From positions 967,501-1,031,500 of the forward strand of contig WPIO01000032.1 of NCBI GenBank assembly GCA_009760855.2: a stretch of 64,000 nt of DNA, given 5' to 3'. The position numbers were made by a program, and so were the translations under genes. The DNA is from Cristatella mucedo. Taxonomy: Eukaryota > Bryozoa > Phylactolaemata > Cristatellidae. The notes beneath the pieces are model-generated. The model saw only the letters and a program-made list of their open reading frames with translations. It was not told the DNA's origin and made no database searches. Positions 54,701 to 64,000 of the stretch are shown piece by piece. How positions within the stretch are numbered: position 1 is the first letter of the stretch; each line of letters starts with the position of its first letter.

Positions 54701-57359
54701 GCCGTAGGGTTCCCTACTTGCCTACTTTTAGCAGTGCCTTTTCATTAGGCTTTTCCTGTAGATTCATTTCTACTTCAAACTCTTCAGTGTCTTACTGCAC
54801 TTTTTTACAGTGCCGCTTGCGTTGGGTCATCTATTAGCTGCCTGCTTAGCACCAACATTATTCATTCCGCGGTCACCTCATCGAAAATCCACGAGCCAAT
54901 CCACTGTCACTTGGCCGCGACGGCATCGTCGAGCTTCGGGTAATGGCATGTAATCTGCAGATGTCACCGCAACGTCTAGAAAACCTTTCCAGGACAGTAG
55001 CTTATATTTAGGATATTATCGGTGACGTCCCGAGGGACTTCGAACTTCTCGTTTGCAAGCTACTTGGAATTGGCAGCACTGGACATATGTAGGCTCAGCT
55101 ACGGGCAACAAGCGGCTGCTGTAAGCAGCTATGCAGAATAGACATAGGCAGCCTGTAGCTTCCGGAAAACTAGGACCATGTGCACTTACCATCCAACAAG
55201 GATAGAACATAACCCTGCAAATAATCCGCTGACGTATGGGAGTAAGTAATAGCTGCCAGCATGGTGAAGGCACCGGTATCTGGTAGTGTTTAATCACACA
55301 AACGTGGTTTTTTTAAACAAGGCGTTCCTAGGTGATGCCTTCAAGGATTTCCGGCGGCAAGCTTGGATGGCCAGCTGACATGTCGCGAGGTGGAGCGGTA
55401 ACCATAGCTGAGGACATTGCATGCCGGGCACTAAGATACTTCAGTACAGCTTCGCCTTGAAATGTTCAGTACTGACTGGCCTTTTACTGCCCCCTCGGCT
55501 ACCAAAGATAGACATGAACTCGCTCCGTGTTGTCTGAGCGCTCGATGCCGTGAATGCAAGGCCTTTATGAGGTTCTCGACGTCGCTCATTTGCAAAGGGT
55601 TAATTTTTATATGGACTCCGTAGCAAAGTGCCTTGATCCTGAGTTCGAGGACCCCTATCTGCTTTCTCCCACTTTCGTCCTTTAGCACCTGTCTTATCCG
55701 ATTATTCCTCGGTGCTTCACACACCCAATGAAAGGCACCCAGCTAGTCTCGACTGCTGACGTAATCGACATCTAAATACTTTCGGTCCGATTTTTGATCA
55801 AAATTTAAAGCTTTTAGTTCCATAGCAGCTGATCGTATAACGGATTGAGAGGGCATCCCAGCGGATAGTTAACCTCGTTGAATGCCCAATGCCCAGTTGT
55901 CGCGATGTGTCCCGAAAGACTGTGACGGAGCCAGGGAGGGCAGGGGAGCATTTGTCCCCCCCCCCATTGCAGTTGGGCGGCGACCTGGGCTGCGCTCCAC
56001 CGTTTCCAATGACAAAACTATGTCTCAACTCCACACAATCAGAAACCAATCATTAATTTTGAGTTTAGCCCCGCCTAAATAAAAATTTTACAAATCAGGC
56101 CCCACCATAAAAATGCTGACCATTTTGTCCACCCAGATTAAAATCCCGGCCCCGCCACTGCCGACTAGTAGACAACTGTAAAAAACAACGACGTTTGCGT
56201 TTGTTCTAGCGCTGCTCACTTATATGTGGGCTTGAGCGGAATTCGGAGGTCCGAGAGATCTATTGCACTTCGGATTTCTTTACTTGGTTTCTTAACAAAG
56301 ATCTTAGAACTAGCGAGCATTTGACTGCTGGCGTCATAAGATGTCAGCGCTAGAGAGGCGTACGGTAACCAATTTCCGGAAATAAATCTGGACGACGACT
56401 GCTTTGGCCTACAGTGTATACGTTGTATCTCTTAGGTATATATGGAGGGAATGGTTTTTGTTTTTTTACCAGTTTATTTTTTAACCGAGCATTACGAATA
56501 TTACGCATTCTAAACCAGGTATAACGCAGCCGAACCATATCGTCACGAGGCCCATCGCCTCGCCTCTACTTGCTTCCATGGGTGAGGTTTCTATGGTCTC
56601 TTCTTAGTGGCATTTACCACCTAGGCAAGCATTGGCTGCTTTCTATTCAAATAAAGAGACCCTGCCTAAAGCCATACGTACTAGCGTTCAATGCCATAGA
56701 TGCTTCTTTTTTGACGAAAAGCTAGACTTCTGATATTTGCAATAGACAAGCTCTATACCCACTGTTTTCACAGCTGACTACTTGCTAAGTGCGAGTTCCA
56801 CCATTGTAAGTATTTGGCTTCAATGTGCCTCCTTTCACTAGGTAACGCTAAATATTCCGTCCCTACATCAATTAAGCACAGAAGCACAGCGGTGCTAAAT
56901 ATTACTCGGCATACTGCTGAAAATGGTGTGGCTGTCTCAAGGTCCACGAACTTGCATGTAGAGAGTTTGATGTCATTGTGCCTGTTAGATTGAAGCAGAA
57001 TTGACAAAAGTAGGGTGTCGCTTTTGTAAGGCGGGCGCTGAAGGAAGAAATTCCCACATAGTTGCCAGTACGTTACAAATCAGTCTTATTAGCTGCTAGC
57101 TCTACTCATCCGCTGGGTGTGCCTGCACTGGGGCAGGCTGGCAGGACCGGACCACCAGAGAAGATCTTAGTCTTTGAGCTGTTCGCCACCATGTAATCCA
57201 CTGGACTAGTATGTACTCTGTTAAAATTTCTCAGCGATTTCTCACTAATGGCTGATCAAAAGCTTCATATTAATTCATGCCAAATGAGCAGCTCACACGC
57301 CAAAGATTTTTGATGGCTTACTTCTGCCACCGGTCACTCATCGGGAGGTTTTCAAAAGA
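54701..57359. other. Unit 2 sequence without recognised gene
   Basis: This aligns in patches to 35,025-39,090 of unit 1 (without the LINE insertions of that unit). The block at 56,880-57,060 (AGGAAGAAATTCCCACATAG) is well matched to 38,640-38,840. It should contain the C-terminal part of the hAT relic but no motif is readable. Confidence 0.4.
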
Positions 57360-58120
57360 AGTGAGCATGTGTATAGAAGATGTCATTCTGAATGTCAAGG
57401 CAGGTCATCACCGCATTCCACTGGGCCTTTTGGGGGCGGCAAGCTAGAAGTCCGGTTTGCACGAGAACTCGATCAGCTCGATGAGGTCGCCTCTGTTGAG
57501 CGAATCAATGGACTCGTATCGGCCCCGGCTGGATGGGCACATCCTGGCTCATTAGTAATCTAATTGCATCAACTGGCGATTAAATATTACAGACAAATAT
57601 AATTCATTTGTATGGCACCCTAAGAGAACTCAATATCTATTCAGGTGCTTAGCTTATTCCACGGGCTCGAGCCCACGACTGCAGCCATCAAATATATTCA
57701 CCTTGACCTTGGTTAGAGCGAAGGCGTTAACCGCTGGGCCAAGCCCTTCCAGCATCTTTCCAACTGAGTTCGACTTTCAGCGACTACCACGGCCATCAGT
57801 TTCTCGATTTCGTACTTTATTGTTATGATCTGCGCCTCCTTGTTAATAAGATCGTTTGCCCTTTGCATCATCCGCGTTGTGAACCTTGTCTACCTTAAGG
57901 CACGAGAAGTTAGCAATCGGTGCTGCCGATCTTCTTCCAGTCGCCGAACTCGCCCGTTGTGCACGGTCCGAGCCGCGCGAGGAAGTGAAAAGGAAGCATG
58001 GGAAACGGAAAGCTTTCTCTGCGATTGAGTTATACTTCAGCCATTTGTGCGTCTGAAACCAGGACGGCGCATGGCCATCAGGGATTTTTTCAAGTTAATG
58101 GCTTGGGAAAACAGCACCAT
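57360..58120 (-). pseudogene. hAT-type transposase relic (TTF zinc finger and DUF4371-like), unit 2
   Basis: On the minus strand, 58,080-57,920 reads SWFQTHKWLKYNSIAEK then FPCFLFTSSRGSDRAQRASS (TTF finger with WLKY and FPCFLF; the first Cys seen in unit 1 is changed). After the shared SINE, 57,530-57,440 reads GRYESIDSLNRGDLIELIEF, the family SLNRG motif. A stop follows after CKPDF. The two unit copies have different breaks. Neither is functional. Confidence 0.65.
57597..57750 (-). mobile_element. SINE-1 inside the hAT relic, unit 2 (shared site)
   Basis: Tail TATAATTCATTTGTATGGCA, B box GGGCTCGAGCCC and A box TTGGCCCAGCGGTTAACGCC (reverse strand) are all readable. It is at the same position as 39,350-39,510. 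Confidence 0.9.
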
Positions 58121-59074
58121 CCGACGAATGCACGTGGTAGCGGAAGGAGCCGACCGTGAAGCAAGTATGAACGATGGACCTCGTTGACTGAGTTGAGGCC
58201 GTAGTTACAATGGCAGGTCATGACCCAGGATCTCGATCAGTTTCAAGTGCACCAGCGGCTAACGGAGCTGGAGGCAGTGGATCACATTGACCTGGATGTG
58301 CCGACATAGGCAATGAAGCTGAAAACAGTTCAACACTGTACGGTGCTGATGCTGTACCATCCGGTTGCCGCTGAGGTTTTGCCAGCGAGACATTCGTAGC
58401 AGGGGCATCGTCTTTAGTCGAGGAAGTTTGGGGGGAAACAGTAGAATCTCGCTTCAAGAAAAAGATCTAATTAGTGATCGTGTTAGCACTGACGATGACT
58501 GCTTCATGGCTGACAGTAGATGATATGACGAATGATATTCAAACCGTCAGACTGCGGCAGGCACCAGTTCGATCCTAATGAGGCTTAGTGATTGCACCGG
58601 ATTTGCGTAATACACCCGGCCAAAACTGGGTGCAGAAATCAGCACTTTATGGAAGGCCGGTTAGCAATGGATTCAAAAAGTGTCTCGCATGGTGCTAACC
58701 AGTCCGATTGGTTTTTATATTAGGAAAACTCCCTGATCCAAATATAACGGAACATTTTGTATTTCTGCGATCACTGGCTACGATTCGGACTCCAAAAGTG
58801 AAGCCGCTCCCGCACACAAAGGTACAGGCGGTCAGCAGAGTAACCACCGGAACGAAACTGCTCAGTCGAAGTTGCACTTGGCCGTTCGGCGTCACCATCT
58901 TAGGTTGTTCGGTCTCTTGTTCTCTCGAGGTGTCGTCTCTCGCTCACGCTAAAGCTGAAGCAAAAGCTCCGAACTCTTTCAGGGGGGGTCTAATTTCTAT
59001 CCTCACTCCTGCTTAAATCTGAAGTCTCTCTCGACTAAGCCACCGCCTCTCGATGGCTATTTTTAGGTTCATCC
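58121..59074. other. Unit 2 sequence upstream of the hAT relic to the unit boundary
   Basis: This aligns to 39,900-40,817 and then to 44,160-44,264 of unit 1, showing the site where LINE-B 40,818-44,152 is absent. No gene is recognised. Confidence 0.4.
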
Positions 59075-59782
59075 AGCTCGTTAAATCGCTTAAAGCCCTT
59101 GGCTGATAGCATTCTTTCGCTCGCCTACCAACCAAGCATCCAGCTTAATGTAGCCTATTAGTCAGCCTACTAGCCACTTAGTGTCGTCTCTCCAGGATTA
59201 CTCTCGCCACTAAGTAGGTCACGTGTTCAGATCCCCATGATCGCTCGCTTTGAACTAACAAATAGGTCCCTGTTGATCTTCCTGGCTAGATTCGCACCCG
59301 GCGGCGCTACAGGCGTCCTATTTTAAACTAACCTGAGTCCAAAGGCACGACATCGCGTAATCAGTGAGTGCAGCTTCTATGCAGGAAGTGGGCAGCTGCC
59401 CCCTTGGCTCCGCCACTGGTTTTGCAGTTAGAATGCACTACAGTGAGCTACTCATTCTGCAATCCGCGCGAGCACTCTCTGTTCAAACGGCAGCACTCCA
59501 CTAAAACTGCTCCCCTCCGCGTAACCAATGACATCCTATTCAATAGTGGTAAGGGGAACGTCACTATCCTAGCACTTCTAGATTTATCAGCTGCATCCGA
59601 CATTATTGATTACGATATCCTATGTGAAAGATTGGGAGAAACCATTGGTCTGGCAGACGAGGCATTGGCTTGGTTCAACTCGTACTCGTCACATTCTCTT
59701 CAAAATGTGTCGTGTGGGGCTCAGGTCTCACACACTGGACCAGTCACCTGTCGAGTCCCACAACGTTCCGTCTCGTGCCACG

Positions 59783-60100
59783 ACATCCTTGTCACTTGAT
59801 CACATTTAAAAGAAACTGTAAGCGCATCTATTCATCACAGCATTTATTGGGTCCACGTAATTCGTTCTTTACGCACTTACGCGTGCTAACACTGTGCAAG
59901 CTGCCACTAACCATATTTGCATGCTGACCCTATGCATGTCACCCTTAACCATGTTATGCTCGTCGTCATTGAGCATGCTACCACTGACCATTCGATCATG
60001 CTTCCTTTTCAGCAAATATGAAGTGCCTAGAAGAGATTGAGTTCTCTGAGGGCAATATATCAAAAGTATCATTATTATTATTATTTGTATTATTATTATT
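59783..60100 (+). mobile_element. LINE-A 3' fragment nested in LINE-B, with target duplication
   Basis: It runs from CGACATCCTTGTCACTTGAT through the LINE-A 3' untranslated region to (ATT)n at about 60,070-60,100. Flanked by TCCGTCT on both sides (about 59,768 and 60,107). Confidence 0.9.
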
Positions 60101-60475
60101 AAGGATCCGTCTTTGGCCCTTTACTGTTCTCCACGCATATTTAATCTCTAAGAGATGTGATTCGGGCCCATGGAATAGACAATCAAATGTATGCTAAATT
60201 TTGTGGTTTTATACACTATCTGTGTTTGTCTTTTAAACAGTCCGAAACTACTGCAGCGACCTATAAGCTGAACGCCTGCCTTGCCTACATTAAATACTGG
60301 ATGTTGGCAAATCTCCTTCAACTTAACGACAACAAAACTGAACAGCTACTCATCCCAGACACCAAGTTTGTGTCAGGACTAGAAGGCTCTCCTCTTCTAA
60401 TAGGTGATGCTGTTGTGCGACCGTTGCAGTATAATCGGAATTCAGGCATCGTCTTCGATAGCTTTATGTATTGTA

Positions 60476-62560
60476 AGTAAATCCGTCTGTAAATCCACAA
60501 AGCCGCAGAGACTATGTTGTGTTGCGCAGTTGAGTTTTGCATAGCCCTACCACAGTCTAAGCGGCTTTCGGTAGCATTCGGTAGCCAACGGACTTCACCT
60601 CAGGCAACAAAGAGAAAGTGGGAAGCATAGCAGAGTCAGGAGAGAAGTTGAGGTACTGAGTAACTTGTAAGTAGCAGCTCAGGACGGCTGGAAAGGATAT
60701 GCCATAGTCGGCAGCAGGAGAGTAGTTCTTTGCGTAAGAATTGTTGAAGTAAGTTCCACAGTCTAGGACCCGCAAAGCAAAAGCTTCTGCAGCAAACGGT
60801 CTCTAAGCTGAGTCATAGTATAGCCAATATATTTTCCATACAGGACCTGAGGGCACTAGGAGGCTGAAACTGGTGCAGCAACAGTTCAGCTAGATATGGA
60901 GGAGCCAACCCGTGGCGGTGCTTGTGAGTCAGCGTAATAACTTTGCTCTGTATTCTGTGGTCAGCCATCAGCCATCCTAGCTCTTTTAGCAAAGGAGACA
61001 CACGGTCAAACCTCTGGGATTCGCAAACTACCTTTGCAGCCAAATTCGTAGCCAGCTGCAGTGACCTAGTGGCTTTTTGAGGCAGCCTAGCTGATAAGAA
61101 TGACAATAATAATGATGCACTTGATAAAGCGCCCTTGGTGAACTCAATCTCTTTCTAGTCACTTTACATTTGCTGCAAAGAGAAATGCAATTGAATGGTG
61201 AGTAATATCATGCTTGATAAACAAACAAAATGAATAACGTGGTTAGGGTTACATACACAGGGTCAGCATGCAAATGTGGTTAGTGGCAGCATGCACAGTG
61301 TCAGCACGCATAAGCTCATCAAGGACAAATCACAGGGACCCAATAAATGCTGTCCTAAATAGGTGTTTTTTTAAGTTCTTTTTAAATGTGGTCAAGTCAG
61401 GGGATGTTCTGACGCAGGTCGGGAGGGATTTCCAGGCTTTGGGAGTATACGAACTAAATGCACAGTCTCCAAAGGATTTGAGGTTTGTACGAGGTATTTC
61501 TAGACTGTTGGATTCCGAAAAGCGGGTGGTACGATGCTTGGCCTGATGGGGGAGTATATCTGAGAGATAGGCTGGAGCCAAAGAATGAAGTGACCTAAAA
61601 GTGAACGACAAAACTTTGAAGTCAATCCGTTGCTTTACTTGTAGCCAGTGCAGGTTGGCTAGAAGTGGAGTAATGTAGCAACTGGAACGCTGACGACAGA
61701 CAAGCCTAGCTGCAGAGTTTTGCAATAGCTGCAATTGCCTGATGGCTCATGCTGGTAGGCCAACAAGCAGTGAGTTGCAGAAGTCGAGACGGGATGTCAC
61801 GAATGCATGGACCAACTTGGACGTGGTTTCCTTATCTAAACAAGCCCGAATTTTAGCAATGTTGTGAAGCTGAAAATAGGCAGATTTGACTGTGGAGCTG
61901 ATGTGGTCGTCTAACGAGAGGACAAGAATCTAGCCGAGACGGAACTAAGGATGTAGTTATTTTTATTGTAAGCCACCGTGGAATGCAGCTCCATATCTTA
62001 GATAAGGATTGGACGTGATGGTTAGCTGTGAAAACAGTCTTCCTAACGACGCTTTCAAAATGTAGGCTGTTTTCAATGACACCTAAATTCCAAACACATG
62101 GCGACGGTCGCACAACAGCATCACCTATTAGATGGGCAAAGCCTTCTGGTCCTGACACGCAGTTAGGGTGTCCTATGAGAAGCTGCCAGTTTTATCGTCG
62201 TTTATTTTCAAGAAATTTGCCGACATTCAGGATCAAATTTCTGCAAGGTAAGCATTCAGTTTATCAGTTGCTGCAGCCGAATCCGACGGTTTAAATGACA
62301 AATAGAGCAGCAAATCGTCAGCATAAAAGATATATCCTTTTCCGTGGGCCCGAATCTCTTTTCCCAGAGGTTTAGTATAAATGGAGAACAGCAAGCGACC
62401 GAGGACGGACGCTTGAGGGACTCCACAGGTGACAGGTCTGGTGGATGAGACCTGACCTCCACACGGCACAGATTGAACAAGATCAGACTATTACGATTTA
62501 AACCACGCTAGTGCCTCGTCTTCCAGACCAATCGCGATCGCTGTTCTCAATCGTAGACAT
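60476..62560 (-). mobile_element. LINE-B, reverse, inserted in the unit 3 relic
   Basis: It starts with the reversed tail (GTAAATCCGTCTGTAAATCC). The C-terminal domain is 61,106-60,813. After a LINE-A interruption, RT blocks follow: LIGDAVVRPSPC near 62,140, FYADDLLLYLSFKPSD near 62,310 (motif C YADD intact), and TRPVTCGVPQASVLG near 62,430 (motif B). The 5' end is at about 62,560, so it lacks endonuclease and motif A. Confidence 0.85.
61100..61922 (-). mobile_element. LINE-A, reverse, nested in LINE-B
   Basis: Reversed (ATT)n-type tail, terminal signature, 3' untranslated region and then an open C-terminal frame (61,734-61,330: LHWLQVKQRIDFKVLSFTFR, then KSFGDCAFSSYTPKAWKSLP). It ends at CTAACGAGAGG, 5'-truncated. 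This is the deepest insertion in a three-level nest. Confidence 0.9.
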
Positions 62561-63191
62561 CGTGCTTAGAGTTTGAAACTTTCATTAAGAAGACAGCTTC
62601 CACGGCTGGCCATCAAGTCCGAACTTGTCTAATATCTGTAACTTTCTTCCACGGCGGCTCACAAATAATTGAACTAGATCCCTGGTTCTGTTTCGATTCG
62701 ATTGTTGCAGTTCCACTTTGGGTGAGCTACCAAAAAAAAGCCTCCGGGTCACTACAGCTATCGATGAATATGGCTGCAAGGCTAGTTTAAAAATCTTAGA
62801 GGTTTGACAATGTGTCTCCTTTGCTGCAAGACCTTGGATGGCTGCCGGTTGATCAACGGATGCAGAGTAATGTAGTTGAGCTCATCCACAAGTCCCGCCA
62901 AGGTCTTCAGTTCCTGTATGGACAATAAATTAGATGTTCCATTCCCGAACGTCAGGACCCTTGCCCTAGAAGCTTTTCCTCTGCAGGTCATAAACTCATT
63001 TCCACAATTCTTAGGCAATGAAATCTACCAGCATGCTGCCGACTATGGCATATCCTTTGCAGCCACCATTAGCTGCTACTTCCGTGCCACTCGAAACCTC
63101 GACTGCTCTCCTGACTCAGATGTGCTTCTAATTGTACCCTTGCTCCGTGAGATGAAGTCTGTTAGCTGCTGAATGCTTTGCGAAGGCCGCT

Positions 63192-63345
63192 TACTGGCTC
63201 ATTTCACAGCCTCTTTTGTATAGAAGCAAAGCAGCCTTTATGGCTACCACTACCCCTTTCAGCGGCAATAAAATATCGCCCACCGCAGGATTCGAACATA
63301 TGACCTCAGGAACGAGGTCGTGGAAAGCAACAGCCTTAGCTTTGT
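63192..63345 (-). mobile_element. Second tRNA-derived SINE (SINE-2), single copy
   Basis: On the minus strand it has AGCTAAGGCTGTTGC, a GACCTC/GAGGTC hairpin, and TGTTCGAATCC, a perfect RNA polymerase III B box. A non-tRNA body then ends TATACAAAAGAGGCTGTGAA. It interrupts the LINE-B 3' untranslated region between CCGCTTACTGG and GTGGGCTATAG. It differs from SINE-1. Confidence 0.5.
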
Positions 63346-63439
63346 GGGCTATAGAAACCTCTCCTGAGTAACACCTACGCGGTCTTTGTGGATTTTTGGC
63401 GTTAGGGGCGGAGATACACACTCCGATGAGCGATCTTCA

Positions 63440-64000
63440 GCTGCTTAGTTTCATTACTTAATCGCAATAGTCGCACGTAATGCTGAGGGACTTCTGGGAA
63501 GGTGTAGCCTTCCACCAGCTGAACAATGAAGGAAGGTGCACCTGGCCCACTATGCAAGCGTCGACATTGAATCGCGCCTTTGATGGAGGGAGGTCAGAGA
63601 GCGACGGGATGCCAACTCTGAGCATCTGATGCTGCTGTGAGCGATTTCGTTTTATTGTTACTGCTATGCCATCAGAATCGAAGTCGCGGCGGGTGGTGGT
63701 AACAAGCTGCTCAATGCTTTGAGCCTGCTGCAAAAGGCCCTGCAAAAGCGTGGCGTTTTAATATCAACAGTCCTCCGTTAGGCTGCCGTGCCTTGTATCC
63801 GGAGCACTGTAATTGTTTAAGAGAAATCGTTTCGACAGCGCCGTCTTCACCATGCATTACATCCATGACGTCAGTGCGGCCAGAAAAAGAGGCACGGCGT
63901 ACGCTACTCCAGAAACGACAGCTGCCGCGGGGCCTTCCGATTTTGCTGTCGTCGCCGCCACCGTGGTGGCGTTGGCTGCGGATGACACGGTGGCGTTCGC
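63440..64000. other. Start of GC-rich block, unit 3
   Basis: This is collinear with 28,690-29,530 and 46,320-46,920. At 63,890-64,000 the plus frame reads GTAYATPETTAAAGPSDFAV and is open to the window edge. Units 1 and 2 have a TAG where this copy has TAC, so this copy may preserve the older frame. Confidence 0.5.
63866..63873. promoter_or_regulatory. Perfect CRE/ATF palindrome TGACGTCA, unit 3
   Basis: Third copy of the site at the same relative place, in ATCCATGACGTCAGTGCGG. The core is unchanged although the flanks have mutated. Confidence 0.45.

Larger units (their letters stand above)
44265..59074. repeat. Tandem segmental duplication, unit 2
   Basis: This is the second copy of the unit, collinear with unit 1 from CCTATTAGTCAGCCTACTAG (about 44,352) through the hAT relic to about 58,945, then the next unit start. 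Five insertions are specific to it: LINE-B 48,062-48,315, SINE 51,152-51,283, LINE-B 51,448-51,772, LTR element 51,802-53,314 and a LINE-A-type tail 54,575-54,700. Without them it is about 12.4 kb. GC-rich parts align only in patches. Confidence 0.85.
59475..63425 (+). mobile_element. Old LINE-B relic of unit 3, split by nested insertions
   Basis: The pieces are 59,475-59,783 (LLDLSAASDIIDYDILCERL, motif A region), 60,101-60,475 (RT motif D region, LNDNKTEQLLIPD) and 62,562-63,425 (C-terminal domain and 3' untranslated region). They read as one plus-strand copy when the insertions are removed. It is collinear with the unit 2 relic at 44,690-46,310 and broken by stops. Confidence 0.8.
59075..64000. 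repeat. Tandem segmental duplication, unit 3 (partial)
   Basis: It starts with the same landmarks (TAATGTAGCCTATTAGTCAG at about 59,140), then the LINE-B relic junction at about 59,475. The CRE-containing GC-rich block is at 63,660-64,000, where the window ends. It is inflated by nested insertions. Confidence 0.85.

Noticed and set aside
63277..63348. A functional 72-nt tRNA gene on the minus strand (ends GCCCAC and GTGGGC complementary, good B box)
   Set aside because: The T arm does not pair, spacing between the D and anticodon arms is wrong, and one acceptor arm coincides with LINE-B sequence found in other copies. SINE-2 is the better explanation.

Overview
The window looks like repeat-rich, gene-poor DNA from an animal genome, most likely an invertebrate. 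There are no operons or bacterial-style ribosome sites. Coding potential is dominated by broken non-LTR retrotransposons with endonuclease and reverse transcriptase. There are also tRNA-derived SINEs, a short LTR element, hAT transposase relics, long (TA)n and (CT)n microsatellites, and a few exon-like ORFs ending at GTAAGG or GTGAGT donors. The species cannot be fixed from sequence alone.

Layout, 1 to about 23,965: dispersed single-copy DNA seeded with two LINE families. I call them LINE-A (CR1/L2-like, 3' end in an ATT-repeat tail) and LINE-B (same superfamily, 3' end in an ATTAC-type tail). The only plausible non-transposon genes here are two small secreted-protein ORFs (minus 5,709-6,020; plus 11,260-11,475) and two exon-like segments (8,871-9,142; 12,589-12,709). 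A 5.3 kb stretch (17,601-22,885) holds nothing I recognise.

Layout, about 23,965 to the window end: a tandem segmental duplication. Unit 1 is about 23,965-44,264, unit 2 about 44,265-59,074, and unit 3 starts near 59,075 and runs off the end. After subtracting insertions specific to each unit, units 1 and 2 are both about 12.4 kb by my arithmetic on approximate boundaries. In order, each unit carries an old LINE-B relic, a GC-rich CpG-dense block with a perfect TGACGTCA site and a broken coiled-coil reading frame, a (CT)n tract, a minus-strand exon-like signal-peptide segment with a splice donor, a second GC-rich block, a moderately conserved unique segment, and a minus-strand hAT-type transposase relic interrupted by a SINE. 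The units differ mainly by later insertions (two long LINE-B copies, several truncated LINE tails, one SINE, one small LTR retrotransposon, and a nested pile of LINEs in unit 3), so each unit serves as an empty-site control for the others.

How it fits together: no intact pathway or operon is visible. The main signals are the tandem array, the conserved candidate first exon of a secreted-protein gene inside it, and a SINE family whose 3' tail matches the LINE-A tail, which suggests SINE mobilisation by that LINE. All boundaries are by-eye estimates, usually good to 5-30 bp, and worse for the most decayed relics.
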